A DNA stretch of 61,853 nucleotides from Catenaria anguillulae PL171. Taxonomy: Eukaryota > Blastocladiomycota > Blastocladiomycetes > Blastocladiales > Catenariaceae. Made by a program: the position numbers and the translations under genes. The notes under the pieces are model-generated. The model ran no database searches and had not been told where the DNA came from. It saw only the letters and a program-made list of their open reading frames with translations. The stretch spans positions 1-61,853 of the forward strand of contig MCFL01000142.1 in the NCBI GenBank assembly GCA_002102555.1, given 5' to 3'. Shown here piece after piece: positions 31,794 to 43,124 of the stretch; within the stretch, counting starts at the first letter, position 1, and the number at the start of each line of letters is the position of its first letter.

Positions 31794-34700
31794 ATGGCCT
31801 TGCGACAGCACGACGTGGCCGCGTCCGACTCAACCGCCCACTTGGTTCTCGGCCAGACCGACATGCCGCCAGTCTTGGCACAAGGGTCCGATGGCCCACT
31901 AGCATTGTTGCTTGACACCTCTCGCCCGCTCCCTGTGCCGCCTTCCGTCTCCCAGCCACCAATCCTTTATGGCGTACAACCGCCACCCCCGACCCAAATC
32001 CGAAATGGCACCCAGTACTCGCTTCAAACCATTGTCACCGACTCGATTCTCGATCCACATCCCCGCGTTCAAGCAACGCATCCTGCCACTCCAGTCTCGC
32101 CGAGTCATCCGTCGCCCGAAATTTCCAAAAAGCAGTGGCTGTCTAGCTTCCTCGACAAGTTCCTGCGAAAGCGCAATCAGCAGCAGCAGCAGCTCGCTCG
32201 CAACCAGCAGCCTTTCGACTTCTTCCCACTGCTTGGATCGGCTCTTCAAGTATCACTGGTTGGCCTTGTCTCCCTCGGCACCCCTCCCGTGATTCTCGAA
32301 GCCTTCTCTTTCCGAATCTCGGAAATCTCGCCCCCAGGTACTGGATCCACACGCCTGCTTGTCCCTGCCCGATACTCCATCACGTGTACCTATGGTCCGC
32401 ACGTATGGCCAGTGACGCGATCCGAGCACGAGTTTGCCCTCCTGCGCGCCAAGATTCCCCTCAGCGAAATCCGCCACCACCGCTCCCTCAAGGCTCTGCC
32501 CTCCTTTCCCTCGCTCAGCGACTTGCACACCGCCGAAGCTCGCTCGCAGGCCGTATGCAAATATCTCACACGTCTTTTGCGCGCCATCAACCTGACGTCG
32601 CTTGTGTACCTGTGCGACTTTCTCTCCTTCTCATCACTATCGTTCGACCGCCACTTTATTGCAAAACCCCTCGAAATGCCCTGCTCGGTTCGCATCTACA
32701 CCCCCGCCATGTGCGGCCGCACCTCGTCTCACTCCGTGCGCGACGGCTGGATCCTCGTTTCGCGCGAAAACGCGTGCATTGTCATCCTAGGCGCTGTTGA
32801 CGACGCGACTCCACGCCGCGTGTTATTCCTCGACGGCCCAACGCTCACCGTAAGGGAGCACAAGCCGACTGTCGCAGGCGTGCAACGCCCGCGTGTGTAT
32901 TTGGTGTTTGGCGCAAACAACCACCAGCACGTCAGTTTACAGGCGCGATCGCAGGCGGATCATAAGCACTTGCTCGACTATTGCGCCCAGATTGCCACGT
33001 CGTCCAGGTTTACCGTGCATCCGTTTGGATCGTTTGCGCCGGCACGCGCTAATTGCCATGTCGAGACATTTGTCGACGGGGAGGGGTACTTTGAGCGGGT
33101 AGCAGAGGTGGTCGAAAGGGCGCAGCGGTCGATTTACATCATGGATTGGTTTTTGACGCCCGAGATTTACTTGAAACGCAAGCCGGGTATCAGCGGCGAG
33201 GAGCGGGAAAAGTGGCGATTGGATCGTCTGCTCAAACGAAAGGCAGATGAGGGCGTGCCCGTGTATGTGCTTGTGTACAAGGAAGTTGCGGCAGCATTGA
33301 CCATCAACAGCTATCATGCCAAGTTTTCGTTGTTGGGGTTGTCGCCCAACATTCACGTCATTCGGTTAGTTTTTCTATCTCGACTCTGTTTCTCGCTCGC
33401 CAGTCTCCATCTCACCCCGTACGTACTGTGTTGCAGACATCCCGACATCTCGCCCAAGGACCCATGGTGGGCGCATCACTCAAAACTCGTTGTTGTTGAC
33501 GACATTTTCACCTTCATTGGTGGCGTCGATCTGTGCCTGGGTCGTTTTGATACCAACGATCACCCGCTCTTTGACTTTGCGACCCCGCCCTTTTCCCCGG
33601 CCAAGACTACTCCAACCCGACAGTCAAGGACTTTATGAACGTTGACCGAGCCTGGGCCGACGACCTGCTCGACCGCACATCGACTCCGCGTATGCCTTGG
33701 CACGACATTGCCTGTCTGGTGGTGGGCAACTCGGATGCGGCCCGCTCGTTTTGCCAGCGTTGGATGTTTGCTCGCCGCACAAAACCCACCGTTTTTCGTG
33801 CCATTCCGCCACTGTTGCCGCCGCCGTGCGAGTATGCGATTGGCGGCACCAGCCCTGGCGGCGGCGTGTCACCGGCAGCCGTGTTAGACTTGCGGCGGAT
33901 TGAGCAGGTGTTGGGCAGGAAACCGGATTTCTCGTCACCGACCCAGATGTGCAGGTCGTTGGCGGGATGGTCTGGCGGGGTGCCGACCGAGCAAAGCATT
34001 CATCAGGCGTATCTAACATTGATTGCCGAGGCAAAGGAGTGCGTTTACATTGAGAATCAGTTTTTCGTGAGCGGATTCTATGCAGCGAATCGGATTGGGG
34101 ATGGTACGCCTTTCGTATTTGCATCAAGCTCCTTGCGCACCCGGATCCATCTGATTGACTGTCGGTACCTCAGCTTTGTATCAACGCATTCTGCGAGCAC
34201 ATCAAGAAAGCCAACGATTCTTTGTGATTGTGCTCATGCCCCTGATGCCGGCATTCCCTGGCCCACTCGACACTGCTGCTGCAAGCACACTACGGTCCGC
34301 CTCATGTTTACTTCCCCATTTGGAGCCGCTGGTGCTGAGTCTCGTCTGCACTCTTCACAGATTGATCCTCGGCTATCAATACTCGTCAATTTCCCGCGGC
34401 CCCGAATCCCTCCTCGGCCGTCTCACAGCCGCAGGCGTCCCGCACGAAAAGTACATTGGCTTTTTCGGGCTGCGCAAGTGGGAAGCCATTCCGGCTGCCT
34501 CGCAGCTCGAGCACTTGCAGCGGCCGCGCTCAAGCAGCACGCGGTCGTTTGCTCGCCCGCGTACGAATAGCACACGTGTCCCGGCGACGGCAAACGGTGC
34601 AAACGGGCGGCCCAGGTCGACAAGCATTCGGTCGCCGCGTGCAACCGCGTCAGCCGCCCCTGCAATATCTGGAGCCAATGGGTCAACCTTGCCAGTGTCG

Positions 34701-35501
34701 GCGGAAACGGGGCGGGCGCGCGTGCAGTCCGACGATAGCCCGTCTTTGGTTGCAGCAGGAACAGTGTCGACATCGCGCGAGCGGACAATCACGATCCAGT
34801 CGCTGGCGATTCCGCCGTTGGAGGTGCCCGTGTCTGTGGACGGCATGGCCCCCACGGATTTGGACCCAGAGGTGCAGCTCAAGACTGAGCTGGTTTACAT
34901 TCATTCCAAGCTGCTGATTGTCGACGACGAGTGCTGCTTGATTGGCAGTGCCAACAGTACGTTCTCTCCCGTACAATTCGCCCATGCGCCATTATTGTCT
35001 CCGATCTCTCATCGCATCGCTGTTGTGCACGCAGTCAACGACCGATCTATGCTTGGCAACCGCGACTCGGAAATGGCCGTCATTCTGGGCCCGTACACGG
35101 ACCGCTCCCATTCGCAAGCCCGCGACCTGCGCATTCGCCTCATGCAAGAACACCTGGGCCTGACGGATGCCGACCCAGACACCCAACTGCTGCTGCAGTC
35201 CATGTCGGCTGCCGACTGCATTCACCTGTGGCGGACCACGGCACGCGCAAACACGCAAGCGCTCGCCGACGTGTTCCACTGTGTGCCCGAAGACAGTGTC
35301 ACGTCATGGGCAGAATATCATGCGTGGATGAATAGCGCGCCATATGCGGATCCGGACAAGGTGAGTGAGTTGCACGCCAAGCTGAAGCGGGAGGTCAAGG
35401 GGCATTTGGTCGAACTGCCGCTCAAGTTTTTGGAGAGGGAGAATCTGTTGGACTTTCAGCTCAGTCCAGAGGGGTTTTTGCCTGCTGAGGTTTTCATTTA
35501 G
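31794..35501 (+). CDS. SPO14: Phospholipase D (PX-PH type)
   Basis: Hydrolyses phosphatidylcholine to phosphatidic acid. Order: a disordered N-terminus with a Gln run; a PX domain (around ITCTYGPHVWPVTRSEHEFA and KIPLSEIRHH); a PH domain (SVRDGWILVSRENACIVI); then the two HKD catalytic motifs, HHSKLVVVDDIFTFIGG and YIHSKLLIVDDECCLIGSAN, each HxKxxxxD. The conserved EAKECVYIENQFFVSG and GNRDSEMAV flank the second. Introns at about 33366, 34104, 34308 and 34957 have GT-AG ends. The Ser/Arg-rich insert between YIGFFGLRKW and the second HKD is unusual. A one-base frame change lies at about 33586-33602, in a C/T-rich run just before DYSNPTVKDF; both sides are well conserved, so I suspect an assembly indel. 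Start: first ATG of the open frame at 31794. Confidence 0.93.
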
Positions 35502-35597
35502 CGTCGGGCGGTCGAGTCGGGATAGGGAAATCCGTTTCATTTTTTTTGTGTCTCTTTTGGTTGCCGAGTACTTTTGTAGAGTGGTATACCTAGCGTC

Positions 35598-36710
35598 TCA
35601 CTTGTCATGGGCAATCCAAGTCTTATCCATGGCATAAAACAATTCCACGTCTCCACGGCTCGTGAGCTCGTCGAGTGCCAAGACTGAACCGAAAATGACT
35701 GCCTCCCGTTCCATCAAATGCTCCCAACGAAGAAACCGAAAGAGTGTTATGTATGTTGGGATTGCAAAGTGTTTTGGGAACAGTTGAGTTATCATAGACT
35801 CACGGGCGAGAAACAGATACCAGGGGGTTACAATGCGCAAACCAATCAAAATGCCACAAGTTGGCAATATGGCGATCACGAGCAAGTGGGAAAGCAGCGC
35901 AAACTCCATTGAATGACGGAATGGGCTTGTCTCCGAGTCCAGGAACCAAGTACGCCATCAAAATGGCACGAACCTTTTACTCGATATCCTCGGAAAACAA
36001 GACACAAACAAGATCGGCCATTGACCACAGACCTGTCGTCGTTGTGACGGCACCAGACGCCTTGTCCAGGGCAAACCAAGGGCAAGTCCACGACTCGGCA
36101 ACGTGATTGTCCAAGCGAGCGATTGGGTCAAGTCGTCGACAGACATGACAACGGTTGATTGAAGAGCCTGCCTTGTTTGGACCCGCATCCAGCAGGCCCA
36201 CTCGACAAACGCCTCGCCAACCACAGACACTTGATTCATGGCAACGATTCCTGGGTGCATGAACTTATGCCAGCTTGAAGCGACACCACAACAGTCTCGT
36301 TGAGCAGTGTACCGGGCTTTCAGACGTGCGGGCGACGAGCCAACCCGTCATCGGAGCGAGCGCATTCGAAAGTGGATCCCGTTCAATGTGTTCCAACAGG
36401 AGCTGCTCCATTCTTCGAATTGAGAGTTCGAGGGCGAACGCTAAAACGGCATTGGTCGACGGGTGAGACATCGCAGCGGTGAAGGATGGGATAGGATCTT
36501 GCATCGAACGTGATCACAGAGCTGACGGTGAGCCATTGGCTCAGTGCAGACGGGCCGCGACGGAATTGAAGCGGCCATAGGATGCGAAGATTTGTTGGAG
36601 CAAAGACTGGGGACTTCGGGCCAGTCCGCAGACATGCGCCAGTCGAGGCGACCGCCCAGGTCAGCCGTTGGATCAACAGGGCCAGATGAGGTAAAAAGGC
36701 GGCATACCAA
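35598..36710 (-). other. Possible remnant of a membrane-protein gene
   Basis: The minus strand holds several open stretches that could be exons: VDDLTQSLAWT or, in another frame, RLDNHVAESWTCPWFALD; GLWSMADLVCVLFSED; and a final stretch with a strongly hydrophobic segment, LLSHLLVIAILPTCGILIGL, ending YAMDKTWIAHDK. Candidate GT-AG junctions exist but I could not build one continuous frame. The Cys/His-containing stretch weakly recalls a DHHC-type palmitoyltransferase, not enough to name it. It may be a real multi-exon gene, or decayed. Confidence 0.3.
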
Positions 36711-37239
36711 CTAAACGGCGGTGTGCACTATGTACCTTTCTTCCCGTGCTTTGCCTGAAAGAGTCTGAAGGCGGAGAGGGGTCGGCGACAGCCGCCGACA
36801 CTTATGGGAACGGGTTGTTCAAGTTCAATCAGATCGCTCGTCACTTCTTGATGAATCTGAGACATTCGGTCTTGTATTAATAATGGATACCACGACCGGA
36901 TCGAGATTTTCTCTGTCTGGGACTTTTTGTCACTGGGCTAAACCAATGAATCTTGTATTGCACTGCTCACTGGTGCCCTGCTTCCAGCGAACGTTGCTCT
37001 TTGGCGTTGCTCACTTCTTTTCAGGTCAAGGTCGAGGAAGAGACCAAAAAGTAGAAAAGGACTGGATTAAGTGAGCAAGGACAACAACGGATACGGCAAT
37101 TCGGGACTGAGAAGACATGATGGCTGAATGACTATAGACAAGTGAACGTGGTGGGAATGCGATGGAAAGGAAACAACAAGAGAACGAATAATGCGCAAGA
37201 GCAACATCAGGGCAAACAATTCAAACGTCAAACTTAGAC
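36711..37239. other. Intergenic region, no gene seen
   Basis: This region is A-rich on the plus strand near 37030-37200. No spliced frame or RNA gene could be supported. It includes the 3' end region of the tyrosinase gene. Confidence 0.4.
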
Positions 37240-38860
37240 TCACAGGAGCGCAACCCATGCAACGACAAGCGCCGCCAACCCAGCGCCGACCACGGGCACT
37301 TTACTTGCACTAGAATTCTGACCCTCCTTCTTCTTCTGCAATTCTGCCACGGCCGGAATCGCCGTGTCCTTGCCATCATCCTCCATGGACGTATTCTTGG
37401 CCACCGTCTTGACCAAATCATCCACAATTTCTAAATTCGCCAACGTGATTGTTCCGTCCTTGATCGACTTGTTGACCTCATCAATCAAATCTGCATACCC
37501 CTTCTCCACTTGCCTGACCGTCTCAAGCGAAATGTTTGGCATCCACGCCTGCCACTGCTTGTCGTCGAGCGGAATCATCTTGAACAACTCGGTCACGGCG
37601 CGTGGATCCGCGGGCGGCGCGTTTGCCGGATCCACTTGTGTATCGCTACTGGTGCCATTGCCGCTGCCCGCGGGTGGCTGCTGGTTGGTGACTTGGCGAC
37701 GCACGAGCCGCGGCGCGGGGGCCGTACCGACTTGGTCGTAGGTGAAACACATGCGCGTGCGATGGCGCAGCGTATCGAGGGCCGTGTACTGGTTGGTGTA
37801 GATCGGAACACGGTCACCGGGGCGGATGGGTTGTTGGCCTTGCTCGGTCACGAGGTTTTCGGCGTTTTCGAGGCGGACGGATTGCCACACAGCCCACAGG
37901 AGGTCGGTATAGCAGTCTGGTGGATTCAATACGGCGTGTCAGCTGGTGAAAATGCCGTGTGAGAGTGTAAATGTCACGTACGATGAAGCCAAAACTATAG
38001 TTGGATTGTATTCGTTAGCCCTGGCATTTTGGTCCGGTAACACCGAGTTGATAGCAATCACGTACCACTGGATCCGACGGAGACCTCGACACATCGCCCA
38101 TATGCCCACCAATAATCACATGATACCTGTTGTGAGGCACCATCTCGACCTCCCTCGACATTTGCCCAAACGTCCTGAACCGATCCAGTGCCCTTGCCAC
38201 AATCTGCGACGCCGGCGCCCAAGCAAACTGGCCAGACACACCCGCAGGTGGTCTCCTCTCGACCGCCGTGCGATCCGAATCGTCCGTCAACCCGCGAAAC
38301 GGCGCGCCGAGTGGGCCGTTGTTCAAGATGCCAACGCCGTCGGTCGAAAAGACGCGCGACGCACGTGGATTGTTTGAGTCTGCGAGTTCGTCCCAGTAGG
38401 GCAAGGCACCGAGGCGGCCGTTGGATACACGCACGAGCTCGGATTCCATCTCGAGAAGCATGGCGCGGTGCACGGGCAGAAACCATGAGGTGCCGTGCGG
38501 GACTTGGCGGTGCTTGGCCACGAGCCGGTCGATAAAGTTGGACTGCTTCAATCTGCCACGACCGCGACGGTAAGGGTGGAAACACCGGTCAGCAAGTCGA
38601 TTGTGATCAGCAGAGTTCATAAACCTTGCTTGAACGTACTGGAGGAAGGCATCTGCATATGCACGGCGCTCGGCCGACGTCAGCGACAAGAAGCTGCGTC
38701 GGCGGCGGACGCCTTGCGCGCATGCGTTGGGTGGCGAGGATTGGGCAGCGGTCGTCAAGGTGAATGCCAACAAGCAAGACGCGGCCGCGATCAGCAGGAC
38801 GCAACCGACTCGGAGGCGACGGCGGACAGCGGCATGAGGATGAGGGTGGGTCGATGACAT
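37240..38860 (-). CDS. Tyrosinase (type-3 copper oxidase), probably GPI-anchored
   Basis: Oxidises phenols to quinones. An N-terminal signal peptide (VGCVLLIAAASCLLAFTL) ends near TTAAQ. The CuA site has Lys-His, PHG and VHR in AKHRQVPHGTSWFLPVHRAM. The CuB site has MVPHNRYHVIIGGHMGD, then SPSDPVFWLHHCYTDLLWAV once three exons are joined: FWLH and part of the last His come from a 13-base exon at 37982-37994. Another intron of about 80 bases follows the codon for AFLQ. After the copper domain comes a helical C-terminal domain (WQAWMPNISLETVRQVEKGY) and a hydrophobic tail, GAGLAALVVAWVALL, preceded by NSSASK, as for GPI attachment. All six copper His are present, so the enzyme should be active at the cell surface or wall. 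A broken paralogue lies at 24.8-26.0 kb. An ATG at 38884 is an alternative start. Confidence 0.92.
37982..37994 (-). other. 13-nt micro-exon of the tyrosinase gene
   Basis: Bounded by CTATAG on the acceptor side and GTACGT on the donor side. It encodes FWLH plus the first base of the next His codon. Without it the CuB motif cannot form; with it the frame and the family motif DPVFWLHH are exact. Confidence 0.88.
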
Positions 38861-39254
38861 TGTGATGATGGGCAACGTGTCCATCCGGATCGGTGTATCT
38901 ATTATTTGACTGAGAATGGCGACCGTCTTTGATAAATCCTTGACACAGGAGCGAAAGGCAGGAATGAAGATCGTTCGTCAATGGAGCGGCGGGTGACTGG
39001 TGGGCGGGCGATGAGCGGTTTTTGTTCTCACACGTTCCCACGCACGGCGGGAGGAGCAGCGGCAACAAGTCATGACTCGAAAGTTGCGTTGCAACCGATC
39101 CCTGGACGGGCACCCATTCATTCGTCCACAATTGGCAAATGTCACATTGTATCAACGATATCATCCCAACAAAACACACAAGAAGACAGGGGAAAGACAA
39201 GCAAACGCATGCACTGTACAAGACACAAAAGAAAAAAGAGAGAGGTAAAGCCAT
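38861..39254. other. Intergenic region, no gene seen
   Basis: This holds the tyrosinase promoter and the 3' end region of the coiled-coil gene. The open frames are shadows. Confidence 0.4.
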
Positions 39255-41365
39255 TCACCGTTCGCACTTTGCACACCGTCTCACCACCGCCTTCTCTGCC
39301 CTCGGCCTCAAGCATGGCGCTATTGTGATGGCCACCAGCGTGAGCAGCAGGGCAACATAAGTCCAGAAAAAGTCGCGGACGGCCAAGTTGAGAAGCGTGA
39401 GGCGCGCAAGTGGGCCGCGATAAGTCCAGGACACAGGCAGAGACGACGTTGGCGGCGATGGCGGTGAACGTGCAGATCGGCGAGGTTTGACTTGTGTGAG
39501 CGAAGTGGGGGCAGAGGTGGAAACGGATGCAGAGGAAACGCGCGCTTCGGGCGGTGTTGTATCGGAAACAGGCGAGAAAGGAGCGGAAATTGAACGAGAA
39601 GATGAAATGGAGGGCATTGAAACAGAAGGTGTATCAGGCGGTGAAGGCGGTGTGCGAACGGCATTGGTGACAACCGATTGAGAGGCGGAAGAGGAAGATG
39701 AGGGGGAGGAGGAAAAATGTACAATGGTCGAAACTGAGGAAGATGAAGGGGCAGAGCCAGTTGAAGAAGAAAATGGCGGCAACGGCGTCAAGAGTGGTGT
39801 CGGCGACGAAATGACTCGTTGGCGTTGATGACGCCCGGACGATCCACGAGTCGACGACGATGGCCGTCGGCCACGCAAAATCGACTTGACCGGCGAGTTG
39901 GGGTCCGTGATTAATTGATCAACAAGTTGCGCATACTCTGGAATAGTGCAAGTAGACGACGTGGTCGAGCGGGTTGAAGACGTGGAGGGAGTGCGCCGGC
40001 GGCGGCGGAAAGAAGAGGATGACGTTGAAATGTGAGTCGGAGATGTGGCAGCGTTGGTCAAGGATGGAGGGGGAATGGAAGCGAGTTGAGACGGATCAAT
40101 GAAGGCTCCACATTGGCAGCGGAACGACTGCAAAATGGTGGGAAATGAGAATGGAAAGGAGGACGGGGGAGGATAGGAGGACGGGCATGCGTGAGCGATG
40201 GGGAACGAAGGGTTTGAGGAAAGGATTATGGGACCTTGAGAATGTCGATAGATAAGATGCGGCAATACGTACGTCAAGCAATCCTGAAAACGCCGTCTTG
40301 GGCTCACCATGCTCCTTGACCCAAGCCTGCTCCAACTCGGAAATCAAACTCGTCGCCGAATTTTCGGCCGCCACCTCACTTGACCACGTGGACCGAATCG
40401 ACGACACTCCCGGCTCCATGTCGGCCTGACCATTGACCTTTGCCAACCGCATGCGCAAGTCGTCCACCAACTCACGCAGCTCGATAATGTGCCGAGCCTG
40501 ATGCTTGTACGACTCTTGCAAATCGGCAAACTCCTTGAGCTGCTTGTCGGAATCCAAAAGCTGCGTGCGGATATCGTCGGCCTTGGTCACAGCCACCGTG
40601 AGCTGGTCGGCCAGCTGCGCGTTGGCCTCGGTCAGTGCATCGCGCTCGCCACGAAGCGTCAGCAGTTCATCCTGCAAACTATCAAGCGAATCTTCCGAGC
40701 GATTGCCGCCCGCCAGCTTGACCTTGAGTTCAACGTTATCCCTTGCCAGCTTTTCCTTTGTCGCCAAGGCATCGGCCAACCTGGTCTCTAATGCCTCGGC
40801 CCGCTTCACCTCGCGGTCCAAATCCACCTCAAGGTTCTTGACATCGCGACGGTGGGCATTCCGTGAGTCGCGCAAATCCAACTCGAGTTGCGCCACGCGT
40901 GACTCGAGGTCCTGGTTGTGCTGCTCGAGCTTGGCGAGAATCTCGTCGTCACCCGCATGATGGCCGGCGGCGTCCATGGACTCGGCAAGACGTGCCCTGG
41001 CCTTGGCGGCGAGGCGGGCGGGCGCAGAGGATTCGGATTCGGTGAGTGCGGCGCGCAGGTCGTTGTTGGCGTCAAGAAGAGATTGGCCGATTTCGGCAGC
41101 AAGCAGGAGGTCTGTGGTGCGTTTGTCAGCAGGTGAGTGAGTGCGGCGTTCATGGGTTGTAGGCGGTACAGGAGAAAGCAGCCTACATACCACGCTCCTT
41201 GGCGGCGAGGGCAGCGTAGGCGTCCTTGAGACAGGTGCGCAGCTTGTCCTCGGGCAGGGTGTCGACCTCTCTGAGGCGGTCCTCGGGGACGGTGACGGCG
41301 GCGAGGGCAGACTCGAGGTGGGTCATGTCCACGTCGAGACCGTTTGTGTTGGCGTTTGCGGTCAT
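39255..41365 (-). CDS. Membrane-anchored coiled-coil protein with CC1-box (HAP1/BICD-like)
   Basis: Three exons. Joining exon 1 (ending AYAALAAKER) to exon 2 gives AAKERDLLLAAEIGQSLLDA, a match to the HAP1_N/CC1-box of TRAK, HAP1 and BICD-family adaptors, which binds the dynein light intermediate chain. About 270 residues of near-continuous coiled coil follow (EQHNQDLESRVAQLELDLRD through HIIELRELVDDLRMRLAKV). Exon 3 begins SFRCQCGAFIDPSQLA, then a long Ser/Pro-rich region and one transmembrane segment near the C-terminus, FFWTYVALLLTLVAITIA, followed by a short basic Cys-containing end (RRCAKCER). The layout suggests a tail-anchored organelle receptor that recruits dynein; this is inference from motif and topology. 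Introns: GTATGT to CACAG near 41190-41110 and GTACGT to TTGCAG near 40272-40132. Confidence 0.8.
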
Positions 41366-41644
41366 TTCAATTTCAATGTCAGTGATGAGTCGAGTCGAGG
41401 TGGCGATGCGTATGTATCCGTTATCCGTGCGTGAGGCAAGCTTGAGGGCAGAGAGTGCATGCAACTGTCCGTCGTCCTGTATTGCTGTGTTGGGAGACGT
41501 TAACGACCCGAAACATATGATGGACGGCACGTCCCCGGGTTGGCGTCCGAACTCCACCAGAACCTGGCTAGCACGGGTCACGCCTGCTCACGTGATCTCA
41601 AAGGCATTTGCTGTGTCGTGGGCTCGCAGCCAAATTGCGTAAAG

Positions 41645-42949
41645 ATGTACGCCAACGTCAATGGCAACGCGGTCCACAGCCTCGTCAATGCATATGACAA
41701 GGCTCGACGTTCAATGCACATCGCGTCCTCCACCATGACATCGACTGCGCCCTCGAACAAGCTCAAGCACACCGGGCCCAACGTGGACGCCTTCAACCGG
41801 TTCTTTGCCAGTCTGCACGGCCACGACCGCTGGCACGCCACGCTGCTGCCGTCGCTCTTGGCCCCACCAAAGCACGCTGCCCTCATCAATCCGTTTTGTG
41901 AACCGCTCGTCTTGCGCCAAGCGCTCGCCCAGGCCTCGGGCACCCTGTCGCGCGTTGCCTGGCTCAAGGGCGTCACGGCCATCACGTCGGATCAAGCACC
42001 CATCAGCAACCGTGATGCTGGCGACGACGACGACAATGACGAGGGTGACCTTACGGATGGCGACAAAGAATACGATGATGGCGACCAACGGCATGTCGCC
42101 AAGCACGCACCCTTTGTGCACCCGCTCCGTGACGTGCACAACCTGGCCACCTACTACCTCATGGACCTGGCGTCCATGCTGCCCGTCGAAGCACTCAACG
42201 TCTCTCCCGGCCACGACGTGCTCGACATGTGCGCCGCGCCAGGCGGCAAAACCCTCAACATTGCCTACCGCCTGTTCCCCACGACACCCACGGGCGGCAA
42301 ACACAAGGGCTCACTCACGGCCAACGAGCCATCGACCGACCGCCGGTTGCGCTTGCGCGACGTGCTCACATCGCACTTGCCCGTGTCCATTGTGACTGAC
42401 CACGTCCAGCTCACGTCACTTGACGGAGCGGCCTTTACCCGCGGATACAAGCGTTTTCATCGCATTCTCATTGACGCACCGTGTTCGAGCGAGCGCCACG
42501 TGTTGCGCGACCCATCGGGCGAAATCACAAAGTGGACGTCGTCGCGCACAAAGACGGCAGCTCGTCGACAAGAAAAGCTCTTGTGGTCTGGGTTGTCGGT
42601 TGTGTTGCCTGGCGGAACGCTCGTGTACGCAACTTGCTCGCTATCGCAGGCCGAGAACGATGGCGTGGTTAAGCGTGTGCTCGCTAGGGTCGCAAAGAAG
42701 AAGAAGCGGGCAAAGGCAAAGGCGAGGGCTGCCGCGGTGCAAGAGAGCGATGACGACGAGAGCCAAGATGAGGACGACGAGTATGATGAGGAAGACGATG
42801 CCTGGTACAATCACGTCAAGGTGAGCATGGTCCGGCGCGAGTGGCCAATTGGCGAGCCCACCAAGTACGGGTGGATTGTGCTGCCTGATCAGGGGCAGGG
42901 ATGGGGGCCGCTGTATTTCGCAGTCTTCAAGTGTACGGGTGTCGAGTAG
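41645..42949 (+). CDS. NSUN4: NSUN3/4-like tRNA/rRNA cytosine-5 methyltransferase
   Basis: An S-adenosylmethionine-dependent RNA m5C methyltransferase. The Rossmann core is clear: motif I DMCAAPGGKTLN, motif IV DAPCSSERHVLRDP (the PCS loop with a catalytic Cys and the SERH typical of the NSUN3/4 group), and motif VI YATCSLSQAEND with the second active-site Cys. Substrate-side motifs ATYYLMDLASMLPVEAL and PTKYGWIVLPDQG also fit. Acidic low-complexity inserts (GDDDDNDEGDLTDGDKEYDD and EDDEYDEEDD) lie before the core and near the C-terminus. NSUN3 and NSUN4 act in mitochondria on tRNA-Met and 12S rRNA; the N-terminus here has basic residues but no clear targeting peptide. No introns. The frame is open further upstream without an ATG. 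Confidence 0.93.
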   Translation: MYANVNGNAVHSLVNAYDKARRSMHIASSTMTSTAPSNKLKHTGPNVDAFNRFFASLHGHDRWHATLLPSLLAPPKHAALINPFCEPLVLRQALAQASGTLSRVAWLKGVTAITSDQAPISNRDAGDDDDNDEGDLTDGDKEYDDGDQRHVAKHAPFVHPLRDVHNLATYYLMDLASMLPVEALNVSPGHDVLDMCAAPGGKTLNIAYRLFPTTPTGGKHKGSLTANEPSTDRRLRLRDVLTSHLPVSIVTDHVQLTSLDGAAFTRGYKRFHRILIDAPCSSERHVLRDPSGEITKWTSSRTKTAARRQEKLLWSGLSVVLPGGTLVYATCSLSQAENDGVVKRVLARVAKKKKRAKAKARAAAVQESDDDESQDEDDEYDEEDDAWYNHVKVSMVRREWPIGEPTKYGWIVLPDQGQGWGPLYFAVFKCTGVE

Positions 42950-43124
42950 ATGTGAGTGTTTGATGAAATAGACCATGGACAACGGATGGATCACTATGTA
43001 ATCACCAGTGTATAGAAAACGGTGGAGATGGAAAAATACAAGACAACGCAACAGGCAAAGAGGTACAAAAAAAAGCACAAACGACATGTAACGGATCATC
43101 AATCCCGCCAAAGGAATTCATGAC

